Source: an uncultured Kiloniellales bacterium
GTDB lineage: Bacteria; Pseudomonadota; Alphaproteobacteria; Kiloniellales; JAKSDN01
Length of the DNA: 10,425 nt
Assembly: GCA_947259625.1 (NCBI GenBank)
Contig: CAMYMY010000149.1
Coordinates: 1 to 10,425, forward strand
Reading direction: 5' to 3'
The position numbers were made by a program, and so were the translations under genes. Below, piece by piece: positions 1 to 6,123 of the stretch (position 1 is its first letter; each line of letters begins with the position of its first letter). The notes beneath the pieces are model-generated. The model made no database searches. It saw only the letters and a program-made list of their open reading frames with translations, and was not told the origin of the DNA.

Positions 1-112
1 CGAAGCGGACGGTGAGTTCACCGGACAACACGCTGTTCACCAGTGTGATCAGGTCACCGATGATGACGCATGCGGCCACGAACAGGGTCAGGTAGGTCAA
101 CCATTTGCGCAC
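1..112 (-). CDS. DUF5671-like membrane protein, partial (runs off window edge)
   Basis: Reading leftwards on the minus strand from a GTG at 112 gives VRKWLTYLTLFVAACVIIGD and then LITLVNSVLSGELTVRF to the window edge. This is a charged start, one hydrophobic segment and then a linker, and it resembles the repeated membrane unit of DUF5671 proteins as I remember them. The same frame stays open upstream to a TAA at 209-211 and also looks DUF5671-like there: the residues WRANRIARRAARDP (about 172-131) resemble the stretch that normally precedes the membrane segment. There is no Shine-Dalgarno sequence before GTG 112. The true start is therefore uncertain, and this may be the inner part of a gene whose 5' end is missing. 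It overlaps the 3' end of the methyltransferase by at least 16 bp. The family call is from memory and no function is assigned. Confidence 0.45.
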   Translation of the reverse strand, partial: MRKWLTYLTLFVAACVIIGDLITLVNSVLSGELTVRF

Positions 113-1002
113 GGCGGACGTGCGTTGCGCCGGATCCCGGGCTGCGCGCCGGGCAATGCGGTTAGCGCGCCACTGGCCAGTTTGGCCGGCGCGTTGGACA
201 ATTGCGGGTTATAGGCGAGGCGTTCGAAGCGCAAGCCGGCCGCGTGCACCGCGCGCTTGAAGCGCTCGACCGTCATGCGGTTGAGCCCGCCGCGGATGTC
301 CTCGTAGCGAGTCGCCGCATCCGTCGGTCGAAACGTCATGCGCCGTGCCGCCAACACGACACGCTCGGGGAAGACCAGGTGCACCCACGGAAAACGCGTA
401 AAACCGTATTGATGCGGCCCGTAGGGACTGAGCCACAACGGCCCGAAAACACTGAGAATCTCGCCGCCGGGTGCGAGCAGATCGCGCATTTTCGGCAGAA
501 AGCGCTCTGGCTCGGGAATGTGCTCGAACGCTTCTACCGAGACAATCCGGTCGAAAAGGCGATCTGGTTCGTAGTCGAGCAGGCTTTTGTGTACGAACGT
601 CGCGCGGTCGGCCGCGCCGGCTTGCTGAGCTTTTTCGCGAGCCCGCGTGATGCGTTTGCCGTCGATGTCCACACCGACCACCTCCGCCCCGGCCAGCGCC
701 ATTGAGATGGCAAGGTCGCCCGCCCCGCATCCCGCGTCGAGCACGCGCAGACCCTCGATATTCAGACCGTCGCCGAAGCGCGCCATGAGCTTATTGAGGT
801 TGCGGCTATCAACCTCGGCCACCGGCCGTTCGGCATCTATCTCTGTCTCTGTTTTGCGCGAGCGCGAATTGCAGAACCGCAACAGCAGTCGTAGCAAGAC
901 GCGGTCGAACGCATTGAGTAGAATCGGCGGCACCGGGGTCGGGCGCAAGTCGGAAGTTGCAGTGGCTTTGATGGTTCTCTCTTCCATAGTTTCCGGGCTC
1001 AT
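97..1002 (-). CDS. class I SAM-dependent methyltransferase
   Basis: A 301-residue Rossmann-fold methyltransferase. Motif I is VLDAGCGAGDLAISMA at residues 87-102, and the acidic end of strand 2 is VGVDIDGKRI at 109-118. The post-I and motif II region VSVEAFEHIPEPERF is at 154-168, followed by the motif III-like LLAPGGEIL at 175-183. These place it with the methyltransferase 11/25 group that modifies small molecules, quinones or glycan precursors; the substrate cannot be read from sequence. ATG 1002 is chosen as the longest start. An ATG at 987 (residue 6) is an alternative with a weak GGAA upstream, and neither start has a strong ribosome site. The last 17 residues or so after LTALPG do not look like a normal end for this family, and a second frame with DUF5671 character runs through the same DNA, so the C-terminus may be truncated. 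It is divergent from the glycosyltransferase gene. Confidence 0.85.
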   Translation of the reverse strand: MSPETMEERTIKATATSDLRPTPVPPILLNAFDRVLLRLLLRFCNSRSRKTETEIDAERPVAEVDSRNLNKLMARFGDGLNIEGLRVLDAGCGAGDLAISMALAGAEVVGVDIDGKRITRAREKAQQAGAADRATFVHKSLLDYEPDRLFDRIVSVEAFEHIPEPERFLPKMRDLLAPGGEILSVFGPLWLSPYGPHQYGFTRFPWVHLVFPERVVLAARRMTFRPTDAATRYEDIRGGLNRMTVERFKRAVHAAGLRFERLAYNPQLSNAPAKLASGALTALPGAQPGIRRNARPPCANG

Positions 1003-1067
1003 CGGCTACATAGTCGTCAACATTTTGCCCCTCTGTACAGCAAAATTCTCGCTGGGCCAAAAAAAGC

Positions 1068-1095
1068 TTGACCCTCATTTCATGCCCATTGTAGC
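1068..1095 (+). promoter_or_regulatory. weak candidate promoter facing the glycosyltransferase
   Basis: TTGACC (1068-1073, 5/6 to the -35 consensus) is followed after 16 bp by TGTAGC (1090-1095, 3/6 to the -10 consensus). It overlaps the opposite-strand -10 box at 1088-1093, so the two divergent promoters would compete. RNA from here would run through the terminator at 1209-1241 before reaching the glycosyltransferase gene. Confidence 0.22.
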
Positions 1096-1115
1096 GTCTG
1101 CGACAGCTCTGACAG
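1088..1115 (-). promoter_or_regulatory. candidate sigma70-type promoter for the methyltransferase
   Basis: On the minus strand, CTGTCA (1115-1110) is followed after 16 bp by TACAAT (1093-1088). These match the -35 box at 4/6 and the -10 box at 5/6. Transcription would start near 1081 and leave a leader of about 80 nt before ATG 1002. This was found by eye only. Confidence 0.35.
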
Positions 1116-1208
1116 CTTCTGGTTTGGCACCGCGAGTCGAAGTGCGTTTCGATATAGCCGCGAGTGACCAAAAGAATGCCGACCGAAGTCCAGACTTGAT
1201 GTGCAAAT

Positions 1209-1241
1209 CGCTTCTCCGAAGTGCGGGGAGGCGTTTTTTTT
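1209..1241 (+). terminator. rho-independent terminator or attenuator upstream of the glycosyltransferase
   Basis: A 10-bp stem is formed by CGCTTCTCCG (1209-1218) and CGGGGAGGCG (1224-1233), with eight Watson-Crick pairs, two G-U pairs and a 5-nt loop (AAGTG). Eight T residues follow directly (1234-1241). This is a textbook intrinsic terminator on the plus strand, yet it lies 20 bp before the glycosyltransferase start and no plus-strand gene precedes it. It therefore ends either a leader transcript (attenuation) or a small RNA made from the 1003-1208 interval. In that interval I see only the candidate promoters and an 8-bp palindrome, CTGTACAG, at 1033-1040. Confidence 0.75.
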
Positions 1242-1261
1242 GGCCCGCGGTGAGGAAAACG

Positions 1262-2026
1262 ATGCTCTCGGCCGTTGTGGTGACACAGAACGAGGAGCGC
1301 AATATCGAGCGCTGCCTGCGAAGCGTTCGGTTCGCGGACGAAATCATCGTCGTCGATGCATTCAGTGACGACCGTACGCCTGAACTGGCCCGAGCGCTCG
1401 GGGCGCGCGTGCTCTCGCGCAAATGGGAGGGCTTTGCGTCGCAAAAACAGTTCGCGATCGACCAGGCCGCCGGCGACTGGGTGTTGCTGATCGATGCGGA
1501 CGAGGAGGTCACGGCCGAGCTCGAAGCGGAAATCAAGCGTGTGACCACCGAAGGTGACGCCGATTCGAGCGGGTACCGCATCGCGAGGCGAAACTTCTTT
1601 CTGGGCAAGCGCATCCAACACGGGCCGTGGTCCCGTGACTATCAGCTGCGCTTGTTCAAGCGGAACGAAGGAACAATTGCACGGAGGCCCGTGCACGAGG
1701 GGGTTCAACTAACCAAGGGAATTGAGCAGACCCTTGTGAGCCCCCTCAACCATTTTACCCACCAGTCTCTCGTCGACACCGTCAAGCGTATGAATCGCTA
1801 CACGTCCCTGGAGGCAGTCGAGCGCGTTGGCAGACGCCCGGTTGGGCTGGTCGATACGTTCCTCGCGCCCGCCGGGGTGTTTCTCAACTACTTCGTGGTC
1901 AAAGGTGGCTGGCGCGATGGCGCCCACGGTTTCTTGCTCGCCGCCACGACGGCAATGTACCGCTCCGTCCTCTACATCAAGATCTATCTCATGCAGCGCG
2001 ACAACGGTGCGCCGGCTACGGTTTGA
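1262..2026 (+). CDS. glycosyltransferase family 2, WaaE/KdtX-like
   Basis: A 254-residue GT-A fold glycosyltransferase, the usual length for the WaaE/KdtX (LPS core beta-glucosyltransferase-like) branch of family 2. The fold opens with LSAVVVTQNEERNIERCLRS (2-21) and DEIIVVDAFSDDRT (26-39). The metal- and nucleotide-binding DAD of LLIDADEEVT lies at 78-80. Downstream are WSRDYQLRLFKR (123-134) and RPVHEGV (142-148), both typical of this branch. The C-terminal part from about 197 is hydrophobic and probably membrane-associated. It likely transfers a sugar from a nucleotide donor to an envelope glycan at the inner membrane. The frame is open far upstream (to 647), but homology begins at this ATG, which has GAGGA at 1252-1256, five bases before it. 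An intrinsic terminator just upstream suggests attenuated expression. The solute-binding protein gene follows 32 bp later and may be co-transcribed. Confidence 0.85.
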   Translation: MLSAVVVTQNEERNIERCLRSVRFADEIIVVDAFSDDRTPELARALGARVLSRKWEGFASQKQFAIDQAAGDWVLLIDADEEVTAELEAEIKRVTTEGDADSSGYRIARRNFFLGKRIQHGPWSRDYQLRLFKRNEGTIARRPVHEGVQLTKGIEQTLVSPLNHFTHQSLVDTVKRMNRYTSLEAVERVGRRPVGLVDTFLAPAGVFLNYFVVKGGWRDGAHGFLLAATTAMYRSVLYIKIYLMQRDNGAPATV

Positions 2027-2058
2027 CATGACCGCGACGGCGGCTTAGGATACCAGTC

Positions 2059-3657
2059 ATGACTCTGCGAATCGCCTCGACCGTTGCCCTACTTGCGGCC
2101 TGCGCCGCGTTCGTGTCGTGCGGTGGCAAAAGCGACCGCAACGACCCGGCAACCACCGGGGGATCGATCGTTATCGGGCTGTTGAGCGAACCCGCGTCGC
2201 TCAATCCGATCGTGGCGACGTCATCGCGTGAGCGCCACGTTATCGATCTGCTTTTCTTGAAACTGATGAAAGAAGAGGCGGACTTCGTCAGCTTCACTCC
2301 TTCGCTCGCGGACAGCTGGTCGTTCAGTGAAGATGGCCGGGCGGTGACATTCACGCTACGCAGCGACGTGATGTGGCACGACGGCGTGCCCGTGACCGCG
2401 CACGACGTGTCGTTCACCTTTGCGCTGCAAACCGACCCGGATGCCGCGTGGTCAGGGCGTCATTTCAAGGACCGTATTGACCGCGTCGAAGTTCTCGATG
2501 AACACCGGGTGGTTTTCCACTTTCAGAGTCGTTATCCACACCAACTGATGGACGCGAACGACGGGCCGATTCTACCCAAACACCTGCTTGAAGATCTGGC
2601 ACCCGGCGATGTTCGAACCTCGGCGTTCGGCCGCGCACCGGTCGGCAACGGGCCGTACCGGCTCGCCGAGTGGAGTTCCGCTCGATACATCCGGCTCGTT
2701 CGCAACGAGGCCTTCTACGATACGGAATTGCCCCGCCTCGACGAGGTTGTGTTTCGTTTCATCCCGGACGAGACCGCGATGATGACGGCTTTGAAGGCGG
2801 GTGACATAGGCTGCGTCGGTTTCCTGTCGCCGCAGGCGACAAACGACGCTGAGTTTAGCGACGGCACCCTGCGGGCGTACCAGTACAGCGGGCGACAGAT
2901 GAGCTTTATCGCGTGGAACACGTCGCGCGCACCGTTCGACGATCGCGAACTTCGCCGCGCACTGGCGCACGGCATTGATGCGAACGCAGTGATTCGCGTG
3001 GCGTGGAACGGTCTCGCCAGGCCTTCGAACAGTCCGATGCACCCGGTCTTGTGGCCCCATGACCCCAGTATTGAGCCGATTGCCTTCGACCCGGCGGGGG
3101 CGCGCGCGGCGCTCGCTCGGTTGGGATGGAGTGACAGCAACGGGGACGGTATTGTCGATCGCGACGGTGATGCGTTGTCGTTCGAGATGTTGACCAACCA
3201 GGGGGCGCAGCAACGCATCGATGCGATCACGATCGTGCAGGCTCAGCTGCGAGAGATCGGCGTAGACGTCAAACTGCGCGTACTCGAAATGGGCGCGTTC
3301 ATGCAGTCGGTGATTCGCGAAGGTGACTTTGACGCATGCTTGTTCGCATACAATGTCGCGACGCGCGCGGACCTGAAGAATTATTGGAGCACAGGGGCGA
3401 CGTTCAACCTGTCGCGCTACAGCGCCGTCGAGGTGGACGCGCTGATTGACAAAGCGCGCGCGGCGCCGGGCATGGACGAAGCACGGCCGTTGTGGTTCGA
3501 GGCGCAGCGCCGTATCTACGAAGACCAACCCCACTACTTCCTCGCGCTTCCGTATGAATTGATGGGCGTTAGTGCGAGCTACTGCAACGTCGCCCCGAAC
3601 ACGCAAGGCCCGTTCGTGAACTTGCCGGAGTGGTATATCGGCGAGAACTGCCGCTAG
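2059..3657 (+). CDS. family 5 (peptide-type) ABC transporter solute-binding lipoprotein
   Basis: A 532-residue extracytoplasmic solute-binding protein of SBP family 5 (oligopeptide, dipeptide, nickel and related substrates). The N-terminus is a lipoprotein signal with lipobox FVSC, so Cys21 would be lipidated. The mature protein starts with SIVIGLLSEPASLNPI (36-51) and carries the family signature WHDGVPVTAHDVSFTF (106-121), then GNGPYRLAEW (196-205). Residues 356-371 (GWSDSNGDGIVDRDGD) form the DxDxDG-like loop often present in this family, followed by the C-lobe. Length is normal. ATG 2059 is preceded by AGGA about nine bases away. No permease or ATPase genes are in the window, so it is an orphan component here, and its substrate cannot be assigned. 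It lies 32 bp after the glycosyltransferase gene in the same direction. Its TAG stop overlaps the stop of the opposing small gene. Confidence 0.9.
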   Translation: MTLRIASTVALLAACAAFVSCGGKSDRNDPATTGGSIVIGLLSEPASLNPIVATSSRERHVIDLLFLKLMKEEADFVSFTPSLADSWSFSEDGRAVTFTLRSDVMWHDGVPVTAHDVSFTFALQTDPDAAWSGRHFKDRIDRVEVLDEHRVVFHFQSRYPHQLMDANDGPILPKHLLEDLAPGDVRTSAFGRAPVGNGPYRLAEWSSARYIRLVRNEAFYDTELPRLDEVVFRFIPDETAMMTALKAGDIGCVGFLSPQATNDAEFSDGTLRAYQYSGRQMSFIAWNTSRAPFDDRELRRALAHGIDANAVIRVAWNGLARPSNSPMHPVLWPHDPSIEPIAFDPAGARAALARLGWSDSNGDGIVDRDGDALSFEMLTNQGAQQRIDAITIVQAQLREIGVDVKLRVLEMGAFMQSVIREGDFDACLFAYNVATRADLKNYWSTGATFNLSRYSAVEVDALIDKARAAPGMDEARPLWFEAQRRIYEDQPHYFLALPYELMGVSASYCNVAPNTQGPFVNLPEWYIGENCR

Positions 3658-3947
3658 CCGGCCGGCTCGCGGGCGTGAAAACACCCCTCACGCGCGTACA
3701 ACTCGACTTCTTCTCCACGAACACCGTCATCGATAATACAAAGCGTTCGCGCGCCCGAGTTGGTTATTGCAAGGCCAAGCCGAAACGGTCGACCGGACGG
3801 ATTGACGCGTACCACGGTGTGCGCGACAAGCGTCGCGCGCGGCTCGTCCGCGCGCCGCGCCAGCGCGCCGTTACACTCGGGGCAGACGTCGTGCTCGACG
3901 AGGAAGGCGTGCGCGAGTTCGCAAACGTATGTGTTCAGCATTGTCAT
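3654..3947 (-). CDS. small zinc-ribbon/OB-fold protein (DUF35-like), probable thiolase partner
   Basis: A 97-residue protein read from ATG 3947 (an ATG at 3941 is possible; no strong ribosome site is visible for either). The N-terminal half has a rubredoxin-like knuckle: YVCELAH (7-13) and CPECNG (22-27). The C-terminal half, PFRLGLAITNSGARTL (54-69) and GEEVELY (78-84), fits an OB fold. In DUF35 proteins these two parts form a small acyl-CoA-binding subunit that works with thiolases, and a thiolase remnant lies just upstream on the same strand, which supports the call. The first knuckle appears to lack its second cysteine (C-x3-H rather than C-x2-C), so zinc binding may be altered. An upstream ATG at 4004 is in frame but lies inside the palindromic element and adds residues atypical of the family. 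Its stop overlaps that of the solute-binding protein. Confidence 0.6.
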   Translation of the reverse strand: MTMLNTYVCELAHAFLVEHDVCPECNGALARRADEPRATLVAHTVVRVNPSGRPFRLGLAITNSGARTLCIIDDGVRGEEVELYAREGCFHAREPAG

Positions 3948-3962
3948 AACTTCGAGTAATAA

Positions 3963-4096
3963 GCTCGGCCTTAGTTGCGTTGGGCTTGTCTCCGGCTTCT
4001 GCACTCTCGCTTAGGTCGGCTCGCTTCCGTTCGAAGCGGATCCTCTCTCGTCCGTGACAAGTCGCCGTCAACAACCCAACGCAGCTAAGGCCGAGC
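3963..4096. repeat. 134-bp palindromic element with 22-bp inverted ends (MITE/REP-like)
   Basis: The arms at 3963-3984 and 4075-4096 are inverted copies of each other and match at 21 of 22 positions. The inner 90 bp holds a second inverted pair, CTTGTC (3985-3990) with GACAAG (4056-4061), and a small hairpin CGCTTC/GAAGCG (4022-4027 and 4033-4038). The whole element could fold into a long interrupted stem. I see no target-site duplication and no coding capacity. It fills most of the 165-bp gap between the thiolase remnant and the DUF35-like gene. It may be a non-autonomous mobile element, an intergenic palindrome of the REP/ERIC kind, or an operon-internal RNA structure. Genome copy number would decide. 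Confidence 0.65.
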
Positions 4097-4112
4097 CGAT
4101 CACCCCGACCCA

Positions 4113-5030
4113 CTAGCCTGCCTCGTAAACAAACACGTAGCTCTCGCGCGAAACGCCGCCGACGCTTTGCACTGCTGCGACCGCTGCGTTCGGCTGTTGG
4201 CGCGCGCCGGCCGCGTGCGTCAGCTGTGCGAAGACCTCCGCGGTACCCGAAAGTGCGGTCGCGCCGATCGGGTGGCCGCGTGCTTTCATGCCACCCGACG
4301 AGTTGACGGCGACATCGCCGCCGATGTCGAGGCGCCTGTCTGTGAGCGCATGCCAGGCCATGCCTGGCTCGAAGAACCCCATGTCTTCGAGGTTGATGAG
4401 TTCGAAGGAAGTGAACGCGTCGTGGATCTCGACCACGTTGACACCGGCGGGTTCGCACTTCGCCATCGCAAATGCCGTGTGCGCGGCGTCCGCGGTCGCT
4501 CTAAACCGTGTTGGATCGACCCGATCCTGAAAAAGCGGCGTATCGAGCCCGCGCCCCCATCCCGTCAACGTCACTGCGCCATCATCGCGGCTGAACAACG
4601 CGGCGGCCGCGCCATCCGACACCGGCGCGCAGTGAAAACGTTTGAGCGGGTCGGCGACCAGCGGGCTGTTCTCGATTTGTTCGACCGTGATTGGGGTTCG
4701 AAAATGGGCATTCGGGTTGAGCGACCCGTTGTGATGGTTTTTGATCGCGACCGCGTCCAGCGCGGACTCCGGTACGTTGTGTCGTTCGAGGTATGCGCGC
4801 GTGACCAGTCCGCCGAGTGCGGGGAGCGTCGCGCCGTAGAGTGAATCGTGTGCATTTTCGCGTCCACCGAGAATGCCCGCGGCGACCGCCGGGTCGAGGT
4901 GGGTCATCTTTTCGACCCCTAGGACAAGCACCCGCATCCGCACGGGAGCAGTTCGATCACTTTGTCGGAGAACTCCGGAATGTGTCAACACCACAAGTCC
5001 CGTGGCGCGCGGTTCCGGTAGCAGCGGCAC
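4113..5030 (-). pseudogene. SCP2-type thiolase, 5'-truncated and lacking the nucleophilic cysteine
   Basis: Thiolase homology starts at about residue 34 (VLVLGVEKMTHLDP, near 4931) and runs to the end. Visible family marks are KNHHNGSLNPNAHF (97-110), CAPVSDGAAAALF (134-146), EIHDAFTSFE (201-210) in the position of the SCP2-thiolase HDCF motif, NSSGGMKARGHPIGA (243-257) with the active-site histidine of GHP, and the final QSVGGVSRES (288-297). Full proteins of this class are about 390 residues and carry a nucleophilic cysteine (often ACASG) roughly 40 residues before the VLVLGVEKMT segment. Here that third is missing, and the preceding 33 codons (4932-5030) are unrelated sequence. The product, if made, cannot do thiolase chemistry. 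The intact enzyme would have cleaved or formed a 3-ketoacyl-CoA together with the DUF35-like partner downstream. The breakpoint lies about 118 bp before the IS, so the IS may not be the sole cause. Confidence 0.8.
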
Positions 5031-5048
5031 CTGGGCCGGGACGCTTTA

Positions 5049-5993
5049 GTGTCCGTCCGGAAAGAAGTTGATTCGTTGGAATCGTTTGTGATTCTGTAGT
5101 GGCCGCCGATTCGTTTTTCAGGAGGTGGCCGATGTGGACGCGCGAGAACCGTGGTCTCTACGAGCGCAAGGGACTTCGTTATCCGAGCGATTTGACGGAT
5201 GCGGAATGGGCGTTGATCGAACCGCTGGTGCCGCCGGCCAAGCGCGGCGGGCGGCCGCGTGAGGTGGACTTGCGCGAGGTGATGAGTGGGGTTCTCTATG
5301 TCCTGGAGACCGGTTGCCAGTGGCGCGCGCTGCCCAAAGACCTGCCGCCCAAGTCGACGGTGCACGACTATCTCATGCTGTGGGACTGGGACGGCACGCT
5401 GGAGAGGGTTCACCACACCCTCTACCTGATGACCCGGGATCTGGAGGGTCGTGCGGCGAGCCCGAGCGCAGGCGTGATCGACAGCCAGAGCGTGAAAGGC
5501 GCGGAAAAAGGGGGGCGCGCATCGACCCGCCGGGCTATGACGCGGGCAAGAAGATCAAGGGCAAGAAGCGCCATCTCCTCGTCGACACCCTCGGCCTGAT
5601 GCTTTCCGCGGTGGTCCATCCGGCCAGCCTGCAGGATCGCGACGGCGCCGTGCTGGTTCTCGACGAGCATACCCGCCGGCTGTTTCCCTTTCTGGAAAAG
5701 ATCTTCGCCGACAGCGCCTATGGCGGCCCGAAGCTGCGCCGGGCCATCGCCGGCGCTCCCTGGAAAATCGAGGTGGTGAAGCGTCCGGCGGACCAAAAGG
5801 GCTTCGAGGTCCTGCCCAAGCGCTGGGTCGTCGAACGCACCATCGCTTGGATCAACCGCTGCCGGCGCCTCGCCAAGGACTACGAAAACCTCAACCGAAC
5901 CGCTCTCGCCTTCATCCGCCTCGCCAGCATCAGGCTGATGCTGCGAAGGCTCACGCGCTATTGTGTTCCCTCATAAACTTCTCGGACAGACTC
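5049..5993 (+). mobile_element. IS5-family insertion sequence (IS427-like), about 945 bp
   Basis: The left end GTGTCCGTCCGGAAAG (5049-5064) and the inverted right end GAGTCTGTCCGAGAAG (complement of 5978-5993) match at 12 of 16 positions. Both ends are flanked by TA (5047-5048 and 5994-5995), consistent with a 2-bp target duplication as reported for IS427-type members of IS5. A single frameshifted DDE transposase occupies almost the whole element. The size is normal for IS5. The left terminal region also contains GATTC/GAATC (5070-5074 and 5079-5083). The subgroup assignment is from memory. Confidence 0.8.
5132..5976 (+). pseudogene. IS5-family DDE transposase, split by a one-base frame change
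   Basis: ATG 5132 follows a near-perfect AGGAGGT (5120-5126) at five bases. The first frame reads MWTRENRGLYERKGLRYPSD, then a DUF4096-type N-terminal part with TGCQWRALPKDLPP and WDWDGTLERVH, and reaches the first catalytic Asp in VIDSQSVKG (codon 5480). After AEKGG the frame breaks at an A5G6 run (5505-5515). The -1 frame then continues with PPGYDAGKKIKGKKRHLLVD, the second Asp in FADSAYGG (codon 5710) and the Glu in WVVERTIAWINR (codon 5833), ending at 5976. One extra base (G7) would give a single 281-residue protein, as in related single-ORF transposases I recall. It is therefore a decay mutation, a homopolymer sequencing error, or a programmed -1 slip. All three DDE residues are present. 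Confidence 0.85.
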
Positions 5994-6123
5994 TAAGGGG
6001 AAGCGGCCCGGCGCGGACGACCTTATGCCGCCGCGCCGAAGAAGCGAGGGGGGATTCGCTGCACGCCGCTGTCGGCGGGTCCCCGGCCTTGCCGTTGCGG
6101 TCCGCGAAGGGGGAGACTCGCTC
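5977..6123 (+). other. IS right end plus leader of the repeat protein; ribosome site
   Basis: Positions 5978-5993 are the right inverted repeat of the IS. Positions 5994-6123 are noncoding leader. I see no convincing promoter for the downstream gene in it. GGGGGAG at 6109-6115 is a good ribosome site eight bases before ATG 6124 and decides that start over the in-frame ATG at 6025, which would add an arginine-rich stretch ahead of the signal peptide. Confidence 0.5.

Noticed and set aside
1033..1040. CTGTACAG as a LexA-type operator
   Set aside because: It is a perfect 8-bp palindrome, but it lacks the spacer of known LexA boxes; a chance match is likely.
647..1261. Upstream in-frame extension of the glycosyltransferase by 205 codons
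   Set aside because: It lies antisense to the methyltransferase, runs through the terminator, has no family resemblance, and the ATG at 1262 has its own ribosome site.
3656..3667. 12-bp perfect palindrome AGCCGGCCGGCT as a terminator between convergent genes
   Set aside because: With no loop and no T tract it cannot form a normal terminator hairpin; it is kept only as a remark on the shared stop codons.
2572..3684. 370-codon open frame on the minus strand opposite the solute-binding protein
   Set aside because: It is antisense to an unmistakable family 5 binding protein and its translation shows no domain.
4932..5071. Plus-strand peptide EQFDHFVGELRNVSTPQVPW as a gene fragment
   Set aside because: No family was recognised and the frame starts inside the thiolase antisense; the origin of this DNA remains unknown.
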